A DNA stretch of 64,000 nucleotides, taken from positions 123,747,444 through 123,811,443 of the forward strand of contig OX375876.1 of the NCBI GenBank assembly GCA_947359465.1, given 5' to 3'. The notes beneath the pieces were generated by a model. The model saw only the letters and a list, made by a program, of their open reading frames with translations, was not told where the DNA came from and made no database searches. Source of the stretch: Metellina segmentata (lineage: Eukaryota > Arthropoda > Arachnida > Araneae > Tetragnathidae). Shown here one piece after another: positions 41,143 to 54,819 of this stretch. Made by a program: the position numbers and the translations under genes. Positions within the stretch are counted from its first letter, which is position 1. Each line of letters begins with the position of its first letter.

Positions 41143-42336
41143 CAGGGATTAAGCTACGATAGTTTTTTTCGCAAAATGCGAAAGAAGGGTCTCAGAATGC
41201 GAAAGAAATGGTAACCACTTTCGCAAAAATGCGAATAAAAAATCTTTATGAGCATAAGTTCCAAAAACGGAAGGATTTCGAGGTAGAAAATCGCTTTTCT
41301 ATCAGAAGATCGGTTCTTAATCATTTGAGAAAGAATAATAAACGCCGAGAAAGCAATTGTTCTTAATTCTGTTATTAAAAGAAATAATTCCGATTGAAAT
41401 ATTCCGATCGTATGTTTTATAGCTTCGGTGTTTTTTCTGACAATTTTAATAGGGACATTTTAATGCGAATGCTTAGTGTCTATGTGTAACTTTGTCGTCT
41501 TAGCACGATGGAAAAGTTTCTTGTAGCAAAACGCAAACCTGATGAAATAAGCAGCGTTAATGATTGGGACCTCGAAACAAAAAAATTGGGTTTGCCATCT
41601 AAGCAGCTAGTGAAGAAATGGTGTTCACTGTATGGATGGCTTGAGGTAATATGGGAAGAAAAGTCACCTCTTTTTAAATGCAGGTTTTGCGAACCAGCCA
41701 AGAAAAAAAAACAATCTGTCAAGTGATAAAGATAAGCTAAGTTTAATTTTTCGATTCTTACATTCACATTTTATCAGTTATTTAGTTGAAAAAATACCGG
41801 AACGCACAGTTAAAAGGTTTCTTAAGGATTCGCTGTCAACACTGTGTAGACTTGTTTACTAGGTCTTTTTAATGCCAACATCTTTGCTTTATTTCTAAAC
41901 CTTGTAATGGAATTATATGAAAAGATAATGAGAGGAAATGTTGAGGAATAAATGAGAGAAACCCAAGTAAAATAATTTTCGGAACACCGTTTCGGTGCTT
42001 ATAAATCATTGCCTTTTTTCATTTTAGTAAAAGGAATTTAAAAAAAATTTTAACTTATTAAATAGGAGGGAAGCATTATTGTGCATGATCCAATGTCGAT
42101 TAGCAACCTTTAAAATAAAATCGCTTAATTTTATTACCTTTCCTTTTATAATAGTAGAGATAATTGAAAAAGTATTTAGTACTGGGTTTGTTCTTTGTGT
42201 AGTTTGTTTAAAGTGATTTTTCCCAGCCAAAAAAAAATTGCTGTTACGAACCAATTTGTTATTTTAGCATTTTTCTAAAGCTTTTTTCTACATTTTAGCT
42301 TTTTAGCTAAAGGAATTTTTTCTAGCTTAAACCCTG
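41143..42336 (+). mobile_element. 1.2-kb hAT element with transposase N-terminal remnant (unit 1)
   Basis: The ends CAGGGATTAAGCTA and TAGCTTAAACCCTG are inverted, and the exact 8-bp repeat GTTGGTTT flanks the element (41135-41142 and 42337-42344). Inside, 41508-41726 encodes 72 residues beginning MEKFLVAKRKPDE with KKWCSLYGWL and CRFCEP, resembling the N-terminal TTF/BED-type zinc finger of a hAT transposase. The frame then stops, so the element is an internal-deletion derivative. It sits inside Helitron-like sequence. Confidence 0.75.
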
Positions 42337-42344
42337 GTTGGTTT

Positions 42345-44631
42345 GCTACGCAAATCAAATGGGCGATGTCCATGACAGTTCTTTTCGTGGAGGTCACATT
42401 TCCCATATGGTGGTTATAATAAACCAAAAAATATAAATATTTAATTGAAAAATTATTTATTTAAACGAAATTAAACGTTGCGAAGAGATCCACTCGGCGT
42501 GACGTCACGATCTCTTGCAAAAATATATTAATTGAAAAAAATTTTTGAAATAAAATCAAGATATCTATATAGAGTAAAATTTTCCGCAGATATCTAATCC
42601 GTTGAAATTTTCAATATATCTTTAACGATCCTATTTTTACAAAAAAGAACTAAACAATGCCCGTCAAAATGTTCGCTGTGAAATCGTTTGAGCGGAGACT
42701 ACGCATTCCCATTTAATTAAGAGCGGAAGGTGAAAAAGTGGCATGGTTTCAAAGGCTGACGTCAATAATGACGATTGTGACGTGACGACATGGGGGGAAA
42801 ATAGAATTCCATTCTTTCTTCCAATTGCAGGAGCAGGACGAAACTAAGTTCCAAAGTTGAAAAAAACTATTAAATTCATATAAAAATGTTCTAGATTAAA
42901 TTTTTAAAATTCGCTTCGACTCTTAAATTGCAAAAAATTCGGACAACCTGTGTGCCAAATCCCATTACTGTATGTACCATAGATTCGTCAGGACTTTGCA
43001 GCCAAGAAAGAAACACTTCCTTTTATAATAGTAGAGACAATAAGAGAAAACTAAATTTTTAATACTTGTTTATATATGGGATTTCAAAGTAAGGAAAATC
43101 GCAAAAATTTCAAAATGTCCAAATATATGCGTACTAAACACCAGAAGAGCTATAAAAAACGTTAACAGGAAGAACGATCAAGAAATGGTGAGTCCAAGAC
43201 GATCCGCACATTCGATGCTGAGTGTTAGTGGAGGAAGTTCTTGAAAGAATAGATGTCGCATCTTCAAGATGAACAAATGCCTGATACGTGTGCGTCAAGT
43301 ACCTCCATCGCTCACAGTTCCACTCAAATAGCACATCTGTTGACATAAACGTTTTAGAATCAAATGGTGGAACTCTGTTCGAGTCCGTGTATTGCGCGAA
43401 AGGAATAAATCCATACTATTTAAAATAGAAATCAAATTTGTTACTAACACAGAACCTAATAATTTTATTCCCTTGTCGGTTTTTCAGATGCAGAATAGAC
43501 CAGAATTTCGAAAAAGAAACAACTTTGGGGAAAAACAATTCTCAATCCAAAGTTCGCAAACACAAATTCATCGGAATGCGATAGCGATTGATCTACTCGT
43601 CCAGTAATAAAGTGAATCAAAGAATATTTTATGCGAAAAGTTCTGAATTAGAACAAAAATTCTTAAAATCCAACAAGTTCAACCCTAGAGGGTTGATGAT
43701 AATGAGACACAACCTTCAACAGCGAGTGATCCAATTGAGATATATGTGCGCAGCGATGAACATTTAATGTGTGAATTTAAAACAGACTTGTACTAATTTC
43801 TTTCACTTTCATTCTTTATATGACCTCACTGACATATTCTACGCCTTAAACCTAGCGGCCGTGTCCCGAATCAGCCGTTTTCTTTAATTATTTGTTCAAA
43901 TCCCAAAGTATGTATGCAAAGTATGTTCAGCGATTGAAACTGCATGAACACGAATCTTTTTCAAGTATTGGATGAGGAGGCTAACTTATATAAAAGAAAC
44001 TTTGACGAAGCTTTTATCAAAGTTGACCATTACACTACCTTATTTCGTCATCAAACTTTTTTTATAAAAGATCTTTGACAAAAAACTTTTATAATGTAAT
44101 ATAATTTCAAGATAATTTTGCTCTTATGAAGTTTATGAACTTCGAAAGCTCATTTAGATGCTGAAATCACAAATAATGAGTGAAATAATTGTTTACCATG
44201 AATATAAAGCATTTATATCTAAAAGCACATTTCGCACCCCGGCAAGAAAAGTGACACAACTCAAAATTGTAGAATTTGAGAAACATCAACTTAAAGAATA
44301 CTATGAAACTTATATTGAAACATTTATTTTTTGACCTGTGTCACTTTTTTTGCATGGGTGCAATTTATAAAAACATGTCAGAAAATGATTTTCTTCTTAA
44401 AGCCAAGTAGTCTGAACTATCTAACATTCAATCTTTGGAAGGTATTAAGAAAGCCAATTGATACCATTACATTTTTTATGTAGAATCAAGTCGTTTCAAA
44501 ATATTCTTAAGGAATTTTCTGAATTGTAGTCCCCACACACCACAAGAACACGAAACGCACGACAGTAATATAGAACTAAGAATGCTTATTCTGTTAACAA
44601 ATAGTTTCCACCCTGTCAAATTTCTTAAACT
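42345..44631. other. Unit 1 sequence with hAT 5' relic; no intact gene
   Basis: Starting at 43114 the plus strand reads MSKYMRTKHQKSYKKR and then a stop, with further in-phase pieces to about 43340 (SRNGESKTIRTFDAEC, SHLQDEQMPDTCASS). This looks like the N-terminus of a ZMYM1/hAT-type protein with several stops. The rest has no recognisable feature. Confidence 0.4.
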
Positions 44632-44643
44632 TATCAAAAGTAA

Positions 44644-44969
44644 TTGGTAATTTTTAGTTAACGTCGTACTAGAGCAACACAACGGGCTATTGACGACGGT
44701 CCAGGATCAATCCCTTAAGGGAAAGATCCGAGGATAACACCTCGTAATTTTGAACCCCGGTCAGATGACGAGACAACACCTGAGCTGGCACCCCACTCTC
44801 CAAACTTCCACACCAACCCAACGTGAGGAGTTTCGGCCACGACAGATTTAAGGTGCACCAGCCGCCTTTACACCATACGCTTACAAACATCCATACCCGC
44901 ACCCGGATTCGAATCAGGAACCTTCCGATCTAGAGGCTAACACCTTAACCACTATGCCGGTTGGTCGGC
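44644..44969 (-). mobile_element. tRNA-derived SINE (unit 1)
   Basis: Full-length copy with box B complement GATTCGAATC and box A complement CCTTAACCACTA. The exact 12-bp direct repeat TATCAAAAGTAA flanks it (44632-44643 and 44970-44981). Confidence 0.88.
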
Positions 44970-45319
44970 TATCAAAAGTAAAGTTACTTACAGTGCAGAA
45001 GCCTATGACCTCTTGTACGAGAGGCGATTGATTTTTGGATGCCCCGGCCCCATTCATAAACGTTTTAAGGAGGTTTGGACCTAAAGACTAAAAATATTAG
45101 TTGGTCTCTTATTGGTAATATTTGCCTATCCCGTTGAAAAGACTTTAAACAAACAAAAAACAAACAAAATGCTCGTAAAATATTAAAATGCTCTTAATTC
45201 TCAAAAAGTGGTATAAATGAGAAAAATCTGAAACACATGTCATCAACTTCGGACCTAAGCAGCCTCCAAAAGCGTATGGAGTAAGCGGAATGTTTAATGT
45301 GTAAATTAGATACCAATAA

Positions 45320-45480
45320 AATAATAGAAAAATAAACAAAAGGATAATAAAAATAAAGTAATAGTAATAATTAACAAAAGAATAATAAAAATAAAATAAT
45401 AGTAATAATAAACTAAAGGATAATAAAAATAAAATAATAGTAATAATAAACAAAATAATAATAAAAATAAATTAATAACA
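45320..45480. repeat. AT-rich microsatellite-like tract (unit 1)
   Basis: Repeats of AATAATAAAAATAAAATAAT and close variants. The frames running through it (Tyr/Phe/Leu-rich) are artefacts. Copy at about 57102-57262. Confidence 0.75.
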
Positions 45481-45805
45481 GACCTAAAAATAAAAAACAA
45501 ATTCCAGAAAAATTCGATTATAATTAACGACATTTTGCAGGAAAATTCCAGACAAATAAAACTCATTTACTGAGCACCAATTAAAAACTTTTGCATTGAA
45601 ATAGTCAAACAATCATTCTTAAAAACAAAAAAAAATAGTAAATACTGTTATTTTTTGTTTTATAACAATGTTTGATATTATAAATAAAAAAAGTATGTGT
45701 TAAGAAAAACCTCTGACTCGACACTTACAATTTTGAATAGTGTCGTTCATGACTAATACCATTTTTGTACACAAACTTTTCAATATTTGGAAAAGGTTGA
45801 TCGAG

Positions 45806-46075
45806 GTCCTCTAGATCGGAAGGTTCCTAATTCGAATCCAGGTCAATGCATGGATATTTGTAAGCGTATCGTGTACCACGTTGTGTTACTCTAGTACAGG
45901 GCTCGAAATACCCAGGTGCACTGTGCACGTGAAAATAAAATTGTGCACCTAATTTTTTCCCGCTAGGCGCACCTGTGCACCTAATAAAAAAACTTAGGTG
46001 CACCTTGTGCACCTGTATTAAAAAATATATTTCGAGGCCTGCTCTAGTACGACGTTAATTAAAAATCTCAGTACA
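45806..46075 (+). mobile_element. Internally deleted SINE carrying a MITE (unit 1)
   Basis: The head (CTCTAGATCGGAAGGTTCC, then ATTCGAATCC) and the tail (TAGTACGACGTTAATTAAAA) of the SINE family are present, but the middle is gone. A MITE sits in the CTCTAGTA word of the tail. Confidence 0.65.
45897..46041. mobile_element. 145-bp hAT-type MITE inserted in the SINE (unit 1)
   Basis: The ends CAGGGCTCGAAATA and TATTTCGAGGCCTG are inverted (one mismatch), and an exact 8-bp duplication CTCTAGTA flanks it (45889-45896 and 46042-46049). The inside is a nest of GGTGCAC/GTGCACC words. Copy at 57679-57823. Confidence 0.82.
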
Positions 46076-49000
46076 ATAGACTACTATTCACGGTGCTGGC
46101 ACTCTTTGGAGTCACCCCCACAAAAAGTCATAATTAAAAATTACAAAATTATTCAATATTTGGTTCAATCGGAACTAAAAGTGTTCTGGTGAACCTTTAC
46201 AATCAAAACAGTTATTAATTATAAAAATATATAGAAAATGACATTTGTGCATCTAAGCTATTCTTTTGTCTCAGAAACTTCAACTATTCCATAAATATCA
46301 TTTGAGAATTCTCTGTCTACATTTCACTTGAGAAATTTTCCATAAGATTGGTATATCATCTTGCCGTGGGCTCAAGTTCGATTCACATCGCAGTCGAGCA
46401 ACAATGTGTTATTGTAGGGTCAAGAAAATTACTTGAAGGTGATTATTTTTTGTAAGTTAATTATTAATATTTTTTCAAAGTTAAAACACAGCAAAATACC
46501 TGGGTGATTCATAAAATAATGAAAAAAAATTCAGAACAAAAACAGAATTGCCATTATGAGTTTTAACATTGGAATAGTTCAATAAAAGTAACAAGTAGCA
46601 CAAAAACGCATCGAAAAAAATGAAATATATTCACAAACCTTTTTTCCCTAAAAAGGTTTCTTAAAATATCCCTAAATTTACGCTACATCATTATTTATTC
46701 AAGAAAACAAACACAAACGATAAGTAGGCTGAGACAAATGCAAGCGATGCGATTTCTAATATTGTATAAATATCGCCAAAAGAAGTTGAAATAAAATTTC
46801 GACTTCCTGAATATATTCTAAAATAAAACAATTCGACAAATTAACTTGAACAATATTGATGAAGACAATGATTTTTAAAAGCAAGCACACGACATTTCAA
46901 AGCAAAAAAGAACACTTATTTATAATACTTGGTAATCCTCAAATATGATCGCAACCATCTCGTTTTCAACTCAAATACCCCAAAAAAGAATTCTAAATCA
47001 AATTAAAAAATTAAACATTATTTCTGAGATTGCCAGATACTGAGTAGCAAAATTAAGCTTTTATGGTCAATGAGTTTATCGTTTGGGCTTTTCGTGCTCC
47101 ATTATAAAATTTCAGTAAATATGAAATTAACTGTTCTAAATATTCTTTCTTCATCAATCAAATATTTATATATATTATTTTCATCATGGGAAAAAGTAAA
47201 AATTCAGTTCAAGCATGAACATTATAATTTAATTTGTTTAAAAAAATATTTTTCAATCAACACTGGTAAAGAAATCTGAGATGCGTGCAGCAATCGTTTT
47301 ATAATCAATGTTATTTCTATGGCGATTTCAAATTGCTTTTGGCATAGGCCTTAGGTCAATTTTAGACCGCTAAGGATTCGAATTTTTCAAAATCCTTTCT
47401 TATTGCACCCCTACGGTATAAGAAGAAACACCATGCAGAATTTCAGCTTACTAGGACTTGTAGTTCTAGAGATACAGTGATAGGTCAGTCAGTGAGTGAG
47501 TGGTATTTGAATTTTATATATATATAGAGAGAGAGATTACACTAACAAGAGAACAGAAATTCATTTAAGTAATGACAGATCAATTCATTTAAATCAGAAA
47601 CGTTTTAAGATGAAATTACATTACAAATAGATTAACCTCTCTGGAGAAGATTTAATTCAAACGGACTTACCTCTGAGAAGTTTTGAAAATTTCTCCGAGG
47701 TCTCTTTTATGTGCAGGGAAAGCGATTTATTGCGCAATCGCAGACGAATTAATAGAGGAGCCATTCAAAGGTGATCCCTCTCGGCTGTTGGCTGTTGCTC
47801 GGGTTTGATTATTTCTGTTCCTGCTCTATTTTTTGGTACTTTTGTTTTGTTTGTTTCTCTTGCATTTTGGTGGTGTTTGGGAGAGTGTATGAGCAATTTT
47901 TTCAGCCTAATGCTGCTCATATGTAAAAAACATTTTATGTTGTCTGGGTCAGGCTCCTCCCTGATGACGCTCTGATCCACTTTCTTTAATTTTTTATCAT
48001 TTTTAACCCTCTACATACGGAAGGTCGAAATATCGTATTCGCACTTGGTTACGGGAAGACGGCCGAACCGGCCGACGTAGTGCCTTCCCCCAGGAGGCGT
48101 GGAGAGCGAGCCAATTCTTATCACTTAGTGTTGGGGATCTCTTTTGTTGGGTCGGGGTATGCCTGTAAGGCGCAATTATTTCCCGGAGTCATTGAAAAGG
48201 CGGCAACAACTAAGACATGGTCACTTGAACTCAAAGGATTCTGGAGTTGTCCTCGGCGTCGTTTATACCGTGGGAAATCTTTATAAGAGTTGCAGAAAGT
48301 GATAATTTTTCTTTGGTTATTCCTCTCTTGTACCTTCAAGCACTGATCCTTTGTATGAAAAAGCGACTCAAAAATAAAGATTGCTTATCAATAGCTGCAT
48401 TCAGCACTTGACTACTCCCTGACTTCAGGTGGTGCTGCTTCAATACAGATATCGAGAGAAAATATTCGAATAACAACAGGGAGAGTATTTTTGAGCCCAT
48501 CCACCACTCCACATAGACATAAAAGAAGAAAATTAGATGGTAGGAAAAGATCTTGTGTCAAATGCCGTGAATGAATCGGATAGTAGAGTTCGTGGTAGTG
48601 TGGAATGTGCAATATGCTTTTGCAAGACCTGCTTCCAAGAATCATAAATATATCCCACCCTCCTTCTCTGTCCAATGCAGAATTGAATTAAAGGAAATAA
48701 AAAATGCCTCTTGGGGAAACCGCCTAGCGAATTGCAAAAGGTGAAATTCATCAATAAACCATCCCCTTGGTTGATGAGGAAATTGGTTTGATACACTTTT
48801 TTCCAATATAAATATAGCATAATGATTAAACAAAATTTGTCAAACAAAATTATAGATGATGAAATAAATTTTTAAATGTAATATTAATTGTTTTATCTTT
48901 GAAATGTGTACATTGATACAACGCTATATTATTGGTACATCATAATACTAGTACAAGTTCAAAATACACGCAAGTATTTCTAGACATGCATTTTTCGTAA

Positions 49001-49084
49001 TCCATTCATCATTAATCAAATATCCTCAAATAAAATAGCGCTGAGCGAATATTATTTTATAATGTGCATTATTAAGATGATAAT
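46076..49084. other. Unit 1 sequence, no supported gene
   Basis: Around 47330-47540 the minus strand reads like the 5' region of a second Helitron-type family (TCTCTCTATATATATATAAA, then CCACTCACTCACTGACTGAC). 48000-48290 is GC-richer with no domain. Minus-strand frames at 48412-48847 are fragments without a recognisable domain. I support no gene here. Confidence 0.4.
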
Positions 49085-49096
49085 CCATTGAAATTA

Positions 49097-49401
49097 AGGT
49101 GTTAGCCTCTAGATCGGAAGGTTCCTGGTTCGAATCCCGGTTCGGGCATGGATGTTTGTAAGGGTATAGTGGAGAGGCGGCTGGTGCACCTAAAATCTGT
49201 CATGACCGAAAGTCCTGACGTTGGGTTGGTGTGGAAGTTTGGAGAGTGGGGTGCCAGCTCAGGTGTTGCCTCGTCATCTGACCGCGGTTCATAATTACGT
49301 GGTGTTGTCCTCGGATCTTTCCCCTAGGTGATTGATCTTGGACCATCGTCAATAACCCGTTGTGTTGCTCTAGTACGACGTTAATTAAAAATTACCAATT
49401 A
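49097..49401 (+). mobile_element. 5'-truncated SINE (unit 1)
   Basis: Begins at AGGTGTTAGCCTC, lacking the first bases of box A, with box B GGTTCGAATCC and a full body and tail. The exact 12-bp direct repeat CCATTGAAATTA flanks it (49085-49096 and 49402-49413). Confidence 0.88.
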
Positions 49402-49910
49402 CCATTGAAATTATTGACTAAATATTCTGGCTGTATAGAATTTATCTAATTCTATGAAAAACTCAAGCTTTATATCAGGTTGCATAAATCATGCTACCTC
49501 TGTGACCCTTACCTCTTCCATCAACTCTCTGAGCTACGGCAAGGCGCAAATATTCTATTTTCCCAAGTTGTTAACGGAAATAAAATTATAATTACTTCAT
49601 TCTTAAGAACAAAGAATATTATGATGCATTGAAAATTCCGCCATTTTATCAGTCATTTTTTTTTAATGATCACAAAAATTATGAAAATGATAGGAAATGA
49701 AAAATCTTAAGAATTAAAAAAAAAAAGACATAAGAAAGAAAAATCACATACTGCTGGCAAAAGGGTTTCTGTGGGATTACAAAGTTCTTCTACGGCATCA
49801 ACAATCTTCCAGAAATCAGCTTATACAATCTTTACAGCTTCGTAGTGAGTACTCCATCATGTGTCTGACAGTCTCTTGACTGTACCTCCAATATTAGTTA
49901 CTAGCCACTG

Positions 49911-52900
49911 CGTGGCTAGCCAGGCGTTTCCCGTGCCCGTGGTGTTTGTTTGCGAAGCAAACCTAACGCCTAACACCACGGGCAACGCCGTGATATAAGG
50001 TAGTATTCTGGTGAAAAATTTTCCGCAGATTTCAAATCCGCTGAATTTTTTAATCTATCTTTAACGGTCTTGGAGATAGAAAAAAGAACTGACTTCAGTT
50101 AAAAGATTTGTCGTCTGGCTGGAAATTTATTTGTCAAATCAAAGCGGAAATGAAATTAAAAAAAAAATTCTCCGCGTTCTGCGGTTGAAAAAAAACTTGG
50201 CATACTTCTAAACCCTGACACCCCCCTAGTACAAACTGAAGAGAACACCTAGTACTCTCCACTACGCACCGTCGAATTCTGCGTTTCTCTGCGTTTATTG
50301 ACTGAACTTATGTTTTAATACCCTGTGAGATCGTGAAATACTGGAGCCAGCTGCAACCCAACTGTTGTTTTTGCTTCGCGAGTTTTACGAGCGATAAAAA
50401 GGAGTCTGAAACAGAAGCCGCTTCTGCAGGTGTTCTTTCCGACGGATCGCCGACTGGCCTTTGACCTTTGCCGTTGGGGGAACTTGGAGATTGTGGGGGA
50501 GGCCGGAGTCGACGGGGAGAGAGCGAGAAGCGAGGTTGAGTTTTCCTCGCGCTGACCCGTGAGATGCACATCTCGATATATAAATATTGATTCTTTGTAA
50601 ATTGTAAATAATTCTAACTAATAAGAACGTGATTTTCTTAGCTGTTGGTTGTTTTCTCCTCATATACGATTTTCTGATGCTACCATTTTTGGGAGACGAC
50701 ACCACAACCCATTATAATGATTTATTGAAGTTACTTGTCAGATGCAGTTATCAAACTGGTTTTAAGCAGAGTGTAAAAAATCATGATTTTTTAACAAAAT
50801 AATCCATTAATCGGATTTATTTTATTTAAATCGGATTTTTTTTAAAATTTAAATCATGAATTTTTATTTAATTTCTGTGGTCCCTATACACTGTTTTTAT
50901 AATAATTATATATAAATTTGTTAAATAAAAAATTGAGTTTGTGACATGACATGCAAACCGATATTCATTTTTAAGTAAACAATCAGAATTTGCGACATGG
51001 TAAATCAATATTTGCTTACTAAAATCAGTTTCTTGCATGGTGATATAATTAAAAAATAAAAGCAAAAGGTAAAACATTTGCTTAACTTTAAAACACAAGT
51101 TGACATCCCTCATAGTTTTTCTTGAGTAAATTACATCATCATGTTAACAAATTTATCAGTAAGTGTAAGGACAGACCTAAACTATTGTCTGAGAAGTAGA
51201 ATAGAGAAATAATCAGACTAAAGAAATTTCGAATAATAAAACTGCCGAACAGCAATAATAAATGAATTTTCACTTAGTTTTAATTCACATTGGATCTTTC
51301 TTCCTGCTGACATTTTAATGGTTATGTGAGTGAAAATGTACATTTCTACTCTTTAATTTCTATTGCACATCACAAGAATAAGCTACTGACAAATGCCTCA
51401 AAAAACTTTACTTCCCACTTGTGTTTTTTTTTTTTGCTAATGAAATCAGTCACCCTTTTAGTTTATAATTTTGAATCAAACTTTTGCATACTTCCTTTAA
51501 GTGTTTATATTTTGAGTGCTGTTAATCAGGAATGTTTATACATTACTCTTCCTGGTATTTAGATTTATGATGTCATGTGTGTTTACATTAACGGTTCCAG
51601 TATATAGTATATTCTAATAAGTTACAACTGGCAGTTACTATCTTTTATAATATCTAGTAATTGACCCAGTTCCCTCTGAGCTGGGTTGTAGCCATTAGTG
51701 CTGAAATCACCATGAGAGCAGAAAGATTAAAGCATTTGACCACTTCTGTGATTTTCCTATGGTGTATTTACTTACTTATAAAAATGTAAGATTAGTTGTG
51801 ATTAAAATCATTATTTTAATCGTTGATTTAAAACTTGACACCAAGGTTTTAAGTATAATATTTTTTTAAGTCATTCCCATTTTTAAAATAAAAAGAAAAC
51901 ACCCACATTTTTACCATTTTGACACCCCCGTGTGTGATGACACCCCGGGCGGCCCCCACCCACCTTCCTACGCCACTGGAAGACCATGGATTTCTCGGCG
52001 ACAGTTGAAAAGTGTAAAAAACTTGCTTCCGGAGAGGTCACGGAAGATCATAGACTATTTAAGGACGGATGAAATGCTTCCAATTATTTGACTCTGAAGG
52101 TGGGACCTTTAATACCATGGAAAATGCACTACTTTCAACTTTTCCGCAAGGTACTGGCTCGTCAACCAGTTTTTTTTTACACATTTTGTGATGTACTGGA
52201 ATCCATTTTCTTTCAAAACATTTTCTATTTCTTTATAAGCGTTTGTTTCGGTTTTTGTAGTCAGCATGTCCATCATGGAAAATTTCAAATCTATGATATT
52301 CACTTATTAACATCTTCGTAGCTCCCCCTGACCACCAATCACTCATTTTTGACGTAGCATACGTCTTACCTTTCGAAACTGGGGTACCACGCTTAATTTT
52401 CAAGCGTCACAAAAAAAGCGTAAGTGCGAAAAATTTAATGATTTGAAATTTTCCCCAGATGCATAAATGAAAAATATCGCTTTGAAATGATCATTGAACA
52501 AAGAATGTTATAAATACTCATAGATCGTGTGCTGACGTCATCGGCTGATGCAATCGCAGCGCAAAGTTGAGTCGTCACGAAATGCGCACTGCCGATCACA
52601 TTTATTTAGTCTTGCACCGGCCTTTTTTGTTTCGTCTCTTTGCGCTTTAAAATAAAAATAGAAATAAAACTTAAATATTTAATACTTGTTTAGATATCAG
52701 ACTTCAAAGTGGAAATCCCGCAAAAGTTTCAAAATGTCCAAATATATGCCTTATATAAACGTCAACAGGAAGAATGATCCAGATTCTGATGCTGAGCCTC
52801 AACGGGCTCGGCGAGTTGCTGCTCACATAATTAGTCTAGCCACAGACTCCTTTGTGTGAGCTCGACGTTTGAGAACGTGACAGTTCTTTTCGTGGGAGTC

Positions 52901-54819
52901 ACATTGCCCGTGGCGTTGGTTTCAGGGATTAAGCTACGATAGTTTTTTTCGCAAAATGCGAAAGAAGGGTCTCAGAATGCGAAAGAAATGGTAACCACTT
53001 TCGCAAAAATGCGAATAAAAAATCTTTATGAGCATAAGTTCCAAAAACGGAAGGATTTCGAGGTAGAAAATCGCTTTTCTATCAGAAGATCGGTTCTTAA
53101 TCATTTGAGAAAGAATAATAAACGCCGAGAAAGCAATTGTTCTTAATTCTGTTATTAAAAGAAATAATTCCGATTGAAATATTCCGATCGTATGTTTTAT
53201 AGCTTCGGTGTTTTTTCTGACAATTTTAATAGGGACATTTTAATGCGAATGCTTAGTGTCTATGTGTAACTTTGTCGTCTTAGCACGATGGAAAAGTTTC
53301 TTGTAGCAAAACGCAAACCTGATGAAATAAGCAGCGTTAATGATTGGGACCTCGAAACAAAAAAATTGGGTTTGCCATCTAAGCAGAGCTAGTGAAGAAA
53401 TGGTGTTCACTGTATGGATGGCTTGAGGTAATATGGGAAGAAAAGTCACCTCTTTTTAAATGCAGGTTTTGCGAACCAGCCAAGAAAAAAAAACAATCTG
53501 TCAAGTGATAAAGATAAGCTAAGTTTAATTTTTCGATTCTTACATTCACATTTTATCAGTTATTTAGTTGAAAAAATACCGGAACGCACAGTTAAAAGGT
53601 TTCTTAAGGATTCGCTGTCAACACTGTGTAGACTTGTTTACTAGGTCTTTTTAATGCCAACATCTTTGCTTTATTTCTAAACCTTGTAATGGAATTATAT
53701 GAAAAGATAATGAGAGGAAATGTTGAGGAATAAATGAGAGAAACCCAAGTAAAATAATTTTCGGAACACCGTTTCGGTGCTTATAAATCATTGCCTTTTT
53801 TCATTTTAGTAAAAGGAATTTAAAAAATTTTTTAACTTATTAAATAGGAGGGAAGCATTATTGTGCATGATCCAATGTCGATTAGCAACCTTTAAAATAA
53901 AATCGCTTAATTTTATTACCTTTCCTTTTATAATAGTAGAGATAATTGAAAAAGTATTTAGTACTGGGTTTGTTCTTTGTGTAGTTTGTTTAAAGTGATT
54001 TTTCCCAGCCAAAAAAAAATTGCTGTTACGAACCAATTTGTTATTTTAGCATTTTTCTAAAGCTTTTTTCTACATTTTAGCTTTTTAGCTAAAGGAATTT
54101 TTTCTAGCTTAAACCCTGGTTGGTTTGCTACGCAAATCAAATGGGCGATGTCCATGACAGTTCTTTTCGTGGAGGTCACATTTCCCATATGGTGGTTATA
54201 ATAAACCAAAAAATATAAATATTTAATTGAAAAATTATTTATTTAAACGAAATTAAACGTTGCGAAGAGATCCACTCGGCGTGACGTCACGATCTCTTGC
54301 AAAAATATATTAATTGAAAAAAATTTTTGAAATAAAATCAAGATATCTATATAGAGTAAAATTTTCCGCAGATATCTAATCCGTTGAAATTTTCAATATA
54401 TCTTTAACGATCCTATTTTTACAAAAAAGAACTAAACAATGCCCGTCAAAATGTTCGCTGTGAAATCGTTTGAGCGGAGACTACGCATTCCCATTTAATT
54501 AAGAGCGGAAGGTGAAAAAGTGGCATGGTTTCAAAGGCTGACGTCAATAATGACGATTGTGACGTGACGACATGGGGGGAAAATAGAATTCCATTCTTTC
54601 TTCCAATTGCAGGAGCAGGACGAAACTAAGTTCCAAAGTTGAAAAAAACTATTAAATTCATATAAAAATGTTCTAGATTAAATTTTTAAAATTCGCTTCG
54701 ACTCTTAAATTGCAAAAAATTCGGACAACCTGTGTGCCAAATCCCATTACTGTATGTACCATAGATTCGTCAGGACTTTGCAGCCAAGAAAGAAACACTT
54801 CCTTTTATAATAGTAGAGA
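49911..54819 (-). mobile_element. Possible composite Helitron-like element (unit 2)
   Basis: Copy of 38115-43037 with the same end sequences. Confidence 0.38.
52923..54118 (+). mobile_element. 1.2-kb hAT element (unit 2)
   Basis: Copy of 41143-42336. A 2-base insertion after AAGCAG near 53387 shifts the frame of the zinc-finger remnant, so this copy is further decayed. Confidence 0.75.

Larger units (their letters stand above)
38115..43037 (-). mobile_element. Possible composite Helitron-like element (unit 1)
   Basis: The plus strand at 38115 reads CTAGCCACTGCGTGGCTAGC, the complement of the Helitron-like hairpin end. At 42930-43037 the complement of the 5' end appears (TCTCTACTATTATAAAAGG, with AAAGTCCTGACGAATCTATG inside). 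The two ends could bound one 4.9-kb element on the minus strand, or belong to two separate elements. No Rep/helicase gene is visible. Copies are at 49911-54819 and from 62706. Confidence 0.4.
37941..49726. repeat. Tandem array unit 1 (11.79 kb)
   Basis: The sequence from GACATAAGAAAGAAAAATCA onward recurs head-to-tail at 49727 and 62532. Position shifts between matching points are 11779-11786 bp through most of the unit. The start lies in the hAT relic. The left breakpoint has AAAA before it, and the repeat junctions have a poly-A run, so microhomology may have guided the duplication. Confidence 0.9.

Noticed and set aside
45145..45566. Tyr/Phe/Leu-rich frames that look like membrane proteins
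   Set aside because: They translate an (A/T)-rich microsatellite-like tract.
48000..48290. GC-rich stretch considered as a structural RNA gene
   Set aside because: I could not match any known RNA consensus, and the neighbouring repeats give no support.
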